Below are positions 44,156 to 51,510 of a DNA stretch of 64,000 bases, in pieces. Source of the DNA: Falsarthrobacter nasiphocae (GTDB lineage: Bacteria; Actinomycetota; Actinomycetes; Actinomycetales; Micrococcaceae). The notes beneath the pieces are model-generated. The model did not search any database, had not been told where the DNA came from, and saw nothing but the letters and a program-made list of their open reading frames with translations. The DNA lies in contig NZ_JAVDUI010000001.1 of the NCBI RefSeq assembly GCF_031456275.1, positions 682,001 to 746,000 of the forward strand. Reading direction: 5' to 3'. Every line of letters starts with the position of its first letter. The first letter of the stretch is position 1. A program made the position numbers and the translations under genes.

Positions 44156-45355
44156 GTGAAGATCGCCATCGTCGCAGAGTCCTTCCTCCCGCATATGAAC
44201 GGGGTCACCAACTCGGTGCTCCGGGTCCTGGATCATCTCCGCTCTCGGGGTGACGATGTCATCGTCATCGCGCCGGACACTGCGTGGGTCTTCGGCCACG
44301 CCCTCCAGGACCCGACCCCGCCGCAGGGGCCGAGCGACGCGGAGCTGGGCGTGCCTGTGCACCGCCTGCCGTCGCTGCCCCTGTCCGGCTACTCGAAGGT
44401 GCGTGTCGCTGCGGGAACGGTCTCGCGGGTGAAGCGGATCCTGGCGGACTTCGGACCGGAGGTGGTCCATGTGGCCTCCCCGTTCGTCTTGGGGTGGCGG
44501 GCGATCCAGGCCGCCCAAGAGCTGGGCCTGCCGACGGTCTCGATCTACCAGACGGAGGTCCCCACGTATGCGGGCCGCTACGGGATGCCGATCCTCGAGG
44601 ATGTCCTCTGGCAGCGCGTCAGGGAGATCCACGAGGCGTCGACGGTGAACCTCGTGCCGTCCACCTTCGCCCGGGCCCAGTTGCAGGGCCTCGGCGTGCG
44701 CCGCGTCCGCCTGTGGCGGCGGGGCGTGGACGCGCAGCGGTTCAACCCGGCTCGCCGCGATGCCGCGCTTCGGGCGGAGATCGCCCCGGGCGGCGAGCGG
44801 ATCGTGGGCTTCGTGGGGCGCCTCGCGGCGGAGAAGCAGGTGGAGGACTTGGCCCGCTTGGGCGCCATCCCCGGCGTCAAGCTTGCGATTGTCGGGGACG
44901 GGCCCCTCCGAGCGGATCTGGAGCGCCGCCTGCCGAACGCCCACTTTGCGGGCTTCCGCTCCGGCGACGACCTCGGGCGGCACGTCGCGTCCTTCGACGT
45001 GTTCGTCCACCCCGGCGAAGCGGAGACGTTCTGCCAGACCATCCAGGAGGCCATGGCCGCGCGCGTGCCCGTGGTCGCGGTGGGCCGGGGCGGCCCCCTC
45101 GACCTCGTGGACCCCTCCCGCACGGGCTGGCTCTATGCCCCGGGGGATCTCGCGTCCCTCGAGGCTCATGTGCGGGACCTTGTGGGCGACGACGCCAAGC
45201 GCGCCGCCTTCGCTGACGCCGCCCTCGCCTCGGTCCAGGGGCGCACGTGGGAGGCCCTCGGCGAGGAGCTCGTGGGCCACTACGAGCGGGCCATCGAGAT
45301 GAACCGCCGCTACCTCGGGCAGACGGCCCGCGCGATCCTCCGCCTCTACGCGTAG
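44156..45355 (+). CDS. GT4-family glycosyltransferase (MgtA-like)
   Basis: 399-residue GT-B glycosyltransferase. The N-terminal domain starts KIAIVAESFLPHMNGVTNSVLRVLDHL and has IYQTEVPTYAGRYG, both typical of mannosyl/glucuronosyl-diacylglycerol enzymes such as MgtA. The donor-binding domain contains GFVGRLAAEKQVEDL, VGDGPLR and the E-x7-E motif in HPGEAETFCQTIQEAMAARVPVVAVGRGG. GTG 44156 begins exactly at the fold. Likely uses GDP-mannose (see manC) or UDP-glucuronate on a membrane lipid; the acceptor is inferred. Confidence 0.87.
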   Translation: MKIAIVAESFLPHMNGVTNSVLRVLDHLRSRGDDVIVIAPDTAWVFGHALQDPTPPQGPSDAELGVPVHRLPSLPLSGYSKVRVAAGTVSRVKRILADFGPEVVHVASPFVLGWRAIQAAQELGLPTVSIYQTEVPTYAGRYGMPILEDVLWQRVREIHEASTVNLVPSTFARAQLQGLGVRRVRLWRRGVDAQRFNPARRDAALRAEIAPGGERIVGFVGRLAAEKQVEDLARLGAIPGVKLAIVGDGPLRADLERRLPNAHFAGFRSGDDLGRHVASFDVFVHPGEAETFCQTIQEAMAARVPVVAVGRGGPLDLVDPSRTGWLYAPGDLASLEAHVRDLVGDDAKRAAFADAALASVQGRTWEALGEELVGHYERAIEMNRRYLGQTARAILRLYA

Positions 45356-45377
45356 GACCGGTGCGGCCCGCCCCGGG

Positions 45378-46703
45378 TCACACGCCGAGAACCCGCTCCA
45401 GGTACGGGTTGAGGAAGAGCCCGTCCGGGTCCGCGAGCGCGCGCTGCTCCAGGAAGTTGTCGAACCGGGGGTAGAGGGGCCGCAGGCGCTCGGCGTCGAG
45501 CGAATGGATCTTGCCCCAGTGAGGCCGCCCGCCGAAGTCCCAGAAGACGCGCTCCAGCGCGGCGAAGTAGGCCTCGTGGGGCTCACGAACGTAGCGGTGC
45601 GCGGCGATATAGACGCTCCGGCGGCCCGTGGAGGTGGACATCCAGACGTCGTCGGCGGCGGTGGCGCGGACCTCGAGGGGGAAGGAGATGGCCTCCCCGA
45701 AGCTGTCGACGACGCGCACGATCTCGCGCAGGGCCTCCGCCGCCGTCTCGAAGGGCAGGGCGTACTCGGTCTCCCGGAAGCGCACGCGTCGGCTCGAGAC
45801 GAAGACCTTCTGGGAGGCGTCCGTGTAGGTGCGGGCGGACACGAGCCTGTTGGCGGCCCTGTTGACGAGGGGCACGAGCCCGTTGAACCGCGCCCCCGCC
45901 CGGCAGGTCAGGCCGTAGACGCCGTTTTTGACGAGCTCGTCGTCGATGAGGCGCGACGCCCAGGAGACGGGCGAGCGCTCGACGCCCCACGGCAAGCGCG
46001 TGTTGGTCTTAGTCAGGGCGGTGCGGGTGCCGGGGAACCAGTAGAACTCGAGGTGGTCCTCTCGCTCGCAGCGCTCGGTGAACGACTCGATGACGTCGTC
46101 GAGCGGCTCTGGCTTCTCCTCGGCGCGCAGGGCGAATCGCGGGACGCACTGGATGGTGACCTCGACGACGACGCCGAGGGCACCCAGCCCCACGCGCGCC
46201 GCCTCGAACAGCTCGGGCCGGCTCGTGGGAGAGCACTCGACGACCTCGCCGCTCGCGAGGACGATCGTCAGCGCCCGCACGGACGCCCCGTAGCCCGTGT
46301 ACGCGAGCCCCGTTCCATGGGTGGACGTGCTCAGGGCCCCCGCGAGGGACTGGTGGTCCACATCCCCCATGTTCGGCAGAGCGAGCCCGTGCGGGTCAAG
46401 AAGCGGGTGGACGTCACGGAGCCGGGTCCCTGCCCGGAACACGGCCAGGCCCGTGGACCGGTCCGCGGAGACGAGGCCAGAGTAGTTGTCGAGGCTCGCC
46501 ACGACACCGTCCCCGGCGGCGATGTCGGAGAAGGAATGCGAGCCTCCCACGACCTTGAACCTGCGCCCCGCGGACCGGGCCCGCTCCAGCGCCGTGACGA
46601 CCCCGCTCAGGGTCTCCGGGTACTCCACTGCGGCGGGAGTCCGCGTGTGGTTGCCCGCCCAGTTGCTCCACGTCCCCCGGGGGGAGATGCCTTCTCGCGT
46701 CAT
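45378..46703 (-). CDS. FAD-linked sugar-lactone oxidase (D-arabinono-1,4-lactone oxidase family)
   Basis: 441-residue VAO-fold oxidase. The FAD domain shows TRTPAAVEYPETLSGVVTALERARSAGRRFKVVGGSHSFSDIA with the HSFS motif (His, covalent FAD site in this family) and LPNMGDVDHQSLAGALSTSTHGTG. The C-terminal ALO domain ends HWGKIHSLDAERLRPLYPRFDNF. ATG 46703 shares one base with the stop of the upstream gene (TGATG); a much longer frame upstream is antisense-like shadow. Substrate could be a sugar lactone or alditol. Confidence 0.9.
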   Translation of the reverse strand: MTREGISPRGTWSNWAGNHTRTPAAVEYPETLSGVVTALERARSAGRRFKVVGGSHSFSDIAAGDGVVASLDNYSGLVSADRSTGLAVFRAGTRLRDVHPLLDPHGLALPNMGDVDHQSLAGALSTSTHGTGLAYTGYGASVRALTIVLASGEVVECSPTSRPELFEAARVGLGALGVVVEVTIQCVPRFALRAEEKPEPLDDVIESFTERCEREDHLEFYWFPGTRTALTKTNTRLPWGVERSPVSWASRLIDDELVKNGVYGLTCRAGARFNGLVPLVNRAANRLVSARTYTDASQKVFVSSRRVRFRETEYALPFETAAEALREIVRVVDSFGEAISFPLEVRATAADDVWMSTSTGRRSVYIAAHRYVREPHEAYFAALERVFWDFGGRPHWGKIHSLDAERLRPLYPRFDNFLEQRALADPDGLFLNPYLERVLGV

Positions 46704-47932
46704 CAGAGGAATGCCTTTCGCTCGCCGCGGTACGTTGGCCATTGGTCCACCACGCGCCCGCCGGAGATGACGGCCACCGTGTTGAGGTGTTCGGCCGCCT
46801 CGCCGGCCTTGGCGTGACGGAAGTAGACGAGGTCTCCCAGGTGCAGGCTGTCCGCGGCGGGTCCGATGAGCGGCGTCTGCACCTCGCCGGCCCACTCCTC
46901 CGGCGCGTACTGAAGGCCCTCCGGCCAGACCGGCTCCGGCGCCCGATCCTCCCGGGGCGTGCCGGACGCGGTCCATCCGCCGCCCAGAACGGTGACGACG
47001 CCCCGGCCCGGGCGGCGCACGACGCTGACCGCGTAGTGGAATGCGGGCTTCGGCTGGAACCCCCGGTATTTGAGGAAGAGGCCGGGGGCAAAGAGCCCGG
47101 ACCCGGCGGCGACCTCCGTCACGGCGTCCTCGGCGGAGGTGGACTCGATGGACCCCGTCCCGCCCCCGTTGACGAACTCGAGGTCCGCGTGGCGGCGGAC
47201 GCGCTCGACGGCGGCTGCGCGGCGGGAGGCGATCTCGGCCCGCGAGGCGCGCTGCATGAGCCGGATGGCGGCCGCCCGCGGTGACCTGCCCGTGTCGTAG
47301 ACGCCGGCCACTTGGCCCTCGTAGGCCATGAGCCCGACAACCCGCACGCGCGGATTCGCGGCAGCCCGCACGGCGAGGGCCTCGATGTCCTCCGGCGTGA
47401 AGCACGGGGAGCGCAGGGCCCCGAACCGCAGCCGGGACGGGAGGAAGCCGAGGCCCGGGAGGCTCTCCAGGCGGAAGCCCGCATCCAGCTCCAGGCACAG
47501 CCTCAGGGGCCCGGTGCTGGCCAGCCCGCTCAGGAAATCGAGGTGCTCCGCGCAGTCCACCATGAACGTGATTTCGGCCCGGGCTCGCTCGTCTTGCGCG
47601 ATCCGGCTCACCGCGTCCGCGTCAGCGGTGGGGTACCCGATGACGACATCGGAGGTCCCGTGTTCCACGAGCCATAGGGCTTCGGCCGCGGTGAACGCCA
47701 GGACCCCCGCAAACCCGGGCTGGCCCACAGCACGCTGGATCGCCTGGCGCACCCTTAGGGACTTGCTGGCCACGCGGATGGTCTTGTCTTCGGCTCCCGG
47801 CGCGATCCGAGCCGTGAGGGCTTCAGCATTGGCGTCGAAGGCGTCAAGGTCCAGGACCCCGATGGGGGCTTCGGCAAGCCCCGCGTCCGCGAGCGCCGCT
47901 GTATACGCCTCGAAATCGGGCCGAACCCCCAT
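46703..47932 (-). CDS. Alanine-racemase-fold amino acid deaminase/aldolase
   Basis: 409-residue PLP enzyme with an N-terminal alanine-racemase barrel (IRVASKSLRVRQAIQRAV contains the PLP Lys; LCLELDAGFRLE, VNGGGTGS) and a C-terminal D-threonine-aldolase/D-serine-dehydratase-type domain (YFRHAKAGE with likely metal ligands). Such proteins are annotated amino acid deaminase/aldolase. ATG 47932 follows GGAGG. Translationally coupled to the lactone oxidase; this pair is often seen together in Actinobacteria. It is divergent from the aldehyde dehydrogenase gene. Confidence 0.87.
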   Translation of the reverse strand: MGVRPDFEAYTAALADAGLAEAPIGVLDLDAFDANAEALTARIAPGAEDKTIRVASKSLRVRQAIQRAVGQPGFAGVLAFTAAEALWLVEHGTSDVVIGYPTADADAVSRIAQDERARAEITFMVDCAEHLDFLSGLASTGPLRLCLELDAGFRLESLPGLGFLPSRLRFGALRSPCFTPEDIEALAVRAAANPRVRVVGLMAYEGQVAGVYDTGRSPRAAAIRLMQRASRAEIASRRAAAVERVRRHADLEFVNGGGTGSIESTSAEDAVTEVAAGSGLFAPGLFLKYRGFQPKPAFHYAVSVVRRPGRGVVTVLGGGWTASGTPREDRAPEPVWPEGLQYAPEEWAGEVQTPLIGPAADSLHLGDLVYFRHAKAGEAAEHLNTVAVISGGRVVDQWPTYRGERKAFL

Positions 47933-47976
47933 GGGACCTCCGCTCTTGTCCTCGGTGCGGAATGCTCCGCAAATTC

Positions 47977-47992
47977 TGTGACGCATGTTACA
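47977..47992. promoter_or_regulatory. Operator-like palindrome between divergent genes
   Basis: TGTGACGCATGTTACA fits TGTnACnnnnGTnACA, a dyad typical of GntR/TetR-type sites. It lies between the aldolase gene (-) and the aldehyde dehydrogenase gene (+) and could control both. Confidence 0.45.
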
Positions 47993-48024
47993 AGACTAGA
48001 GGCCTGCCTGGCAGACTGGTGTCT

Positions 48025-49650
48025 ATGAGTGCACCGACCCGCGAGGACGCCGCCCCCACGACCACCCCAGCCGAGAGACCGCTCGTCTACACCGTCCCGG
48101 GCGTGACCCCGGGCCTCGTGGCATCTCTCGCTGCGGAGGCCGAGGCCAGCGGCGCGGACGGCGTCGTCTCCTCCCGGGAGTCCTTCACGGACCTTCCGCT
48201 CGCCGAGTACCCCCGCGCCACCCGGGAGACCGTCGAGGGCGCGGCGCGGCGCGCGAGGGACGCCCAGGCCCGGTGGGCGCAGACGCCTGTGCGGGAGCGG
48301 GCCGCACTGCTGGGCCGCCTTCACAAGGCCCTGCGGCGGGATCGGGACGTGATCCTCGCGCTCACCCAGGCGGAGACGGGCAAGTCCCGCATCCACGCGT
48401 TCGACGAGTTCATGCACGTCCTCCTCGTGGCCGAGTGGTGCGAGCGCAACGCCTCGGCGATCCTCCGCCCCGAGCGGCGCCGCGCCGCCGTGCCCGGGCT
48501 CACCTCGGCTGAGCTGCGCCGGCACCCGCACGGGCTCGTGGGGCACATCTCGCCGTGGAACTACCCGCTGTCCCTCGCGGTCTCGGACGCGCTCGCGCCG
48601 CTCGTTGCGGGCAACGCTGTCCTCCACAAGCCGGACACGCAGACGGCCCTCGTGGCCCTCTACGTGCGGCGCCTGGCCGTCGAGTGCGGCCTGGACCCGG
48701 ACCTGTGGGTCATCGTCGTCGGGGACGGGCCGGTCGTGGGGCCGTGCGTCGTCGAGGCCTCGGACGCCGTGTCCTTCACGGGCTCGACGCCCACGGGCAT
48801 CGACGTGGCCCGCCGCGCCGCCTCGCGCCTGCTCCCCGTCAGCCTCGAGCTCGGCGGCAAGAACGGGATGATCGTGGCGCCGGGCGCCGACTACGAGGCC
48901 GCCGCCGAGGCCGCCGTGCGCGGCTGCTTCTCCTCCGCGGGGCAGCTCTGCGTGTCCATCGAGCGGATCGTGCTCGTGGGCGAGGCGTACGAGCCCTTCC
49001 GCGACGCCTTCGTCCGGCGCACCCGGGCCGCCCGCCTCGGCGCGGGGTACGGCGACGACTACGAGATCGGCACCATGACCGGCCCCGCGCAGGTGGAGCG
49101 CACCGAGTCCCATGTGCGGGACGCCCTTGAGCGGGGCGCGCGCGCCCTGACGGGCGGCCGTCGGCGCCCGGACCTCGGTCCCTTCGCCTTTGAGCCCACC
49201 ATCCTCGAGGATGTGCCCGACGACGCGCGTTGCCGCCGCGAGGAGACGTTCGGCCCCGTGGTGGCCCTCTCGCGGGTGTCCACCGTGGACGAGGCCGTGG
49301 ATGCGGTCAATGACACCCCCTACGGCCTCAACGCCTCCGTGTGGGCGGCCACGCGGCGCGAGGGGCGCCAGATCGCGGGCCGGCTCCGCTCGGGCTCGGT
49401 CAACGTCAACGAGGCCTTCGCAGCCGCCTTCAGCGCTGTGGACTCCCCTATGCAGGGCTACGGCCTGTCCGGCGTGGGCGGTCGCCACGGGCGGGAGGCC
49501 CTGGAGCACATGACCTGGACGCAGACGATCGCCACTCAGAACGGGCCCGGATTCGGGGTCCCGGCTGGCGTCCCGACGGCCGCGTTCATCGGCGCCATGA
49601 CCGTGGGGCTCGGGGCGCTGCGCGCAGTCCGCGCCCTCCGCCGGCGGTAG
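48025..49650 (+). CDS. Succinate-semialdehyde-type aldehyde dehydrogenase
   Basis: 541-residue NAD(P)+-dependent aldehyde dehydrogenase. It contains the coenzyme loop SFTGSTPTGIDVARRAA, the catalytic Glu in LELGGKNGM and the catalytic Cys in SSAGQLCVSIER, with the C-terminal PYGLNASVWA and GSVNVNEAF. It resembles the GabD2-like succinic semialdehyde dehydrogenases of Actinobacteria. The last 20 residues (FIGAMTVGLGALRAVRALRRR) form a hydrophobic-basic tail that may touch the membrane. ATG 48025 is used; an in-frame start 63 nt upstream would cover the operator site. Confidence 0.87.
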   Translation: MSAPTREDAAPTTTPAERPLVYTVPGVTPGLVASLAAEAEASGADGVVSSRESFTDLPLAEYPRATRETVEGAARRARDAQARWAQTPVRERAALLGRLHKALRRDRDVILALTQAETGKSRIHAFDEFMHVLLVAEWCERNASAILRPERRRAAVPGLTSAELRRHPHGLVGHISPWNYPLSLAVSDALAPLVAGNAVLHKPDTQTALVALYVRRLAVECGLDPDLWVIVVGDGPVVGPCVVEASDAVSFTGSTPTGIDVARRAASRLLPVSLELGGKNGMIVAPGADYEAAAEAAVRGCFSSAGQLCVSIERIVLVGEAYEPFRDAFVRRTRAARLGAGYGDDYEIGTMTGPAQVERTESHVRDALERGARALTGGRRRPDLGPFAFEPTILEDVPDDARCRREETFGPVVALSRVSTVDEAVDAVNDTPYGLNASVWAATRREGRQIAGRLRSGSVNVNEAFAAAFSAVDSPMQGYGLSGVGGRHGREALEHMTWTQTIATQNGPGFGVPAGVPTAAFIGAMTVGLGALRAVRALRRR

Positions 49651-49748
49651 CCCCCTCCCCCGGCACTCGCCACATCACCCTGCACCGGCTGCTCCTCATC
49701 CCGGCGACTCCGTTGACCGCCGCGTCGTAGCCCTATCCTCCCGCGCCC

Positions 49749-49778
49749 TTGACACAGTCGCACGAGCGTGTGTTATGC
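49749..49778 (+). promoter_or_regulatory. Strong promoter of the RiPP-like locus
   Basis: Perfect -35 TTGACA (49749-49754), then 18 bp to TTATGC (49773-49778); TATGCA one base on is an equal -10 candidate. It is the best match to consensus seen in the window and fits abundant expression of the small peptide genes that follow. Nothing else was found between 49651 and 49820. Confidence 0.7.
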
Positions 49779-49820
49779 ATGACATGCGTAATTTTCCTCA
49801 CGTCGTGAAGGTGACCCGCA

Positions 49821-49964
49821 ATGGTTGATTTCACTCTGGAGACTCGCGCCGGAACGCTGCACGGCGCCCTGAACCTCGTTTGCCTTCACGGGGCGGAGGA
49901 CGCCTCGCCTCAGCCAGACGAGGACGCCTACGGAGCGACGCTGAAAGGAGGTGGACATGATTGA
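49821..49964 (+). CDS. Candidate RiPP precursor peptide A
   Basis: 47 codons, too short for most gene finders. The peptide starts MVDFTLETRAGTLHGALNLV, then CLHGAEDASPQPDEDAYGAT and a short LKGGGHD tail. It shares M-(V/I)-D-(F/L)-T-x-E-x-R and L-N-(L/F)-(V/I)-C with the next peptide. An in-frame TGA lies just upstream, so ATG 49821 is the only good start; AAGGTG is 8 nt before it. The last residues are encoded by the ribosome-binding site of the second gene, so the tail may not matter. Assignment as precursor rests on sibling similarity and the adjacent radical SAM gene. Confidence 0.65.
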   Translation: MVDFTLETRAGTLHGALNLVCLHGAEDASPQPDEDAYGATLKGGGHD

Positions 49965-50046
49965 CCTAACCCAGGAGATGCGGAAGGCAGAGCGTGGAAT
50001 CAGCATCCGGCTGAACTTCATTTGCTCTGGATCAACCACGCGCTAA
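49957..50046 (+). CDS. Candidate RiPP precursor peptide B
   Basis: 29 codons: MIDLTQEMRKAERGISIRLN followed by FICSGSTTR. A near-perfect Shine-Dalgarno, AAAGGAGGTG (49944-49953), lies at ideal distance from ATG 49957, and the gene overlaps precursor A by 8 nt (ATGATTGA), pointing to coupled, efficient translation. The acidic-basic helical N-terminus looks like a leader and the short Cys-containing C-terminus like a core. The conserved L-N-x-x-C may be where the modification or cleavage occurs. No experimental support; the function is inferred from context. Confidence 0.65.
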   Translation: MIDLTQEMRKAERGISIRLNFICSGSTTR

Positions 50047-50114
50047 TGAACAGCCCGCCGGTGGCGGAACCGGGCCCATCGGCCGCCACCGGCACCCGGC
50101 CAGAGAACGGGTGA
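50046..50114 (+). CDS. Possible 22-codon coupled ORF (doubtful)
   Basis: ATG overlaps the stop of precursor B (TAATG) and encodes MNSPPVAEPGPSAATGTRPE plus NG. It has no resemblance to the precursors and is spanned by an 11-bp hairpin, so it may be only a leader-type ORF or chance. Listed because the coupling geometry is exact. Confidence 0.2.
   Translation: MNSPPVAEPGPSAATGTRPENG
50057..50093 (+). terminator. Hairpin between precursors and modifying enzyme
   Basis: GCCGGTGGCGG (50057-50067) and CCGCCACCGGC (50083-50093) form an 11-bp perfect stem with a 15-nt loop. No T-run follows, so it is more likely an attenuator or RNA-stability element that keeps precursor mRNA in excess over the radical SAM mRNA, as is common in RiPP operons. 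Confidence 0.5.
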
Positions 50115-50142
50115 GACCACCCCCACGGAAGCAGAGAAGTAC

Positions 50143-51510
50143 ATGTTTTCGCCCTTCGTCCACATGTCCAAGTCAACCTTCATGATCCAGGGTCGGCCGC
50201 ATCGGCTTGCGTTCCAAGCAAGAACGGGGGCCTGCATGGCCCTCGAGACCGAGCTCGTGGAGGCCATCGAAGCGGGCGCCGTCAACCCCCAGCGATGGGA
50301 TCTCGAGGCCTTGCGAGCGGCTGGACTGGGGCCGTGCTCTGAGACCCAGATCGAGGAGGAGCGCGTGTCCGTGCTCCGCAGGCAGTCTGCGCGCAGCAGG
50401 GATGTCACCAAGTTCAGCCTGGCCATCATGCCCACATCGCAGTGCAATCTCGCCTGCGGCTACGGCGGTCAGGCGCACCGGGCCGGTAATATGAGCCCCG
50501 CCATCGAAGATCGAGCGCTCGCGCGAGTCCGCGGGGCCATTCAGCGACTCAGGGAATCCCACAGATCGTTGTCCATTGGATGGTTCGGAGGAGAGCCTCT
50601 CTTGGGGTTCGCATCCATCCGCCGGCTCTCGGAGGGAATCCGGAATCTGACCTCAGAAGCGGGCGTGGCCTGGACGTCGCACATGGCGACGAACGCCGTC
50701 TACTTGTCCGCTGACAAGGCTCGGATTCTCGCCGAGGAGTCACATCTCAGAGCCATTGAGGTCACGCTCGACGGCCCGCCGACAGTCCATCACGCGAGTC
50801 GGCCGGCCAAGAGCGGCCCTCAGGAGACGTTTTCCCGAATTGTCCAGAATCTTCGAGACATCGGCGATTCGTCCGCGTGTGATGCCATTGAGATCTCCAT
50901 CAGGATCAACGTCCATCAGGGGAACATGGCGAGCACGCCCGCGCTGATCTCGATTCTGGAGGACAACGGATTCGCGACACCTCGATTCCTCATCAACGTC
51001 GTCCCCGTCCACGACTGGGGCTCCTCCCATGCAGAAGGCAAGGTCGCTGCGGAAGCGTTTCAACAGTGGGAGCTGGAGCTCTGCAATGACCTCGATCTGC
51101 GAGGGTTCACCGTCAGCCTGTTTCCCACGTCCCCCATCGAGACTCCCTGCCTCGCAACGTCCCTGGGGTCCGAGCTCATCGCCACGAACGGCCGGGTCTT
51201 CACGTGCACGGAAGAGGTCTTGTCTCCCGGGCTCGATCCCTCCTCGTCGGTCGGACACGTGACACTCTTGGACCCCGCGCTTCCCCGTCCGGCAGGGACG
51301 TACGACTCATGGTCCGAGGACTTGTTGACGTCGCCCACAGCCCCGTGCCCATCATGCGCAGTCCTGCCCCTCTGCGGCGGCGCGTGCCCCAAGCAGTGGC
51401 GTGAAGGAAAAACTCCGTGTCCCACATGGAAAGGCACCATGCCACAGCGCCTCGACATTCTGGCACGCAGACTCGGGCTCGAACCTCGCGATCACAAGGA
51501 GGCGGCATGA
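50143..51510 (+). CDS. Radical SAM/SPASM peptide-modifying protein with altered cluster motif
   Basis: 455 residues. Residues 1-90 form an N-terminal region (KSTFMIQGRPHRLAFQARTG, ALETELVEAIE) that may recognise the leader. The radical SAM core begins at Cys101-Asn-Leu-Ala-Cys105-Gly-Tyr-Gly108; the expected third cluster Cys is Gly108 (codon GGC at 50464-50466, one base from TGC). The SAM motif GGEP is intact (149-152). The C-terminal SPASM domain has Cys336, Cys355 and a full CX2CX5CX3C set (402, 405, 411, 415) plus Cys426. Overlaps the MFS gene by ATGA. It probably modifies the two upstream peptides if its first cluster still assembles. Confidence 0.88.
   Translation: MFSPFVHMSKSTFMIQGRPHRLAFQARTGACMALETELVEAIEAGAVNPQRWDLEALRAAGLGPCSETQIEEERVSVLRRQSARSRDVTKFSLAIMPTSQCNLACGYGGQAHRAGNMSPAIEDRALARVRGAIQRLRESHRSLSIGWFGGEPLLGFASIRRLSEGIRNLTSEAGVAWTSHMATNAVYLSADKARILAEESHLRAIEVTLDGPPTVHHASRPAKSGPQETFSRIVQNLRDIGDSSACDAIEISIRINVHQGNMASTPALISILEDNGFATPRFLINVVPVHDWGSSHAEGKVAAEAFQQWELELCNDLDLRGFTVSLFPTSPIETPCLATSLGSELIATNGRVFTCTEEVLSPGLDPSSSVGHVTLLDPALPRPAGTYDSWSEDLLTSPTAPCPSCAVLPLCGGACPKQWREGKTPCPTWKGTMPQRLDILARRLGLEPRDHKEAA

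Noticed and set aside
42401-45355. Very long open frame of 984 codons on the + strand
   Set aside because: Its last 399 codons are the real glycosyltransferase; the rest runs antisense to the DUF6350-type gene and is charged low-complexity sequence typical of G+C-rich shadow frames.
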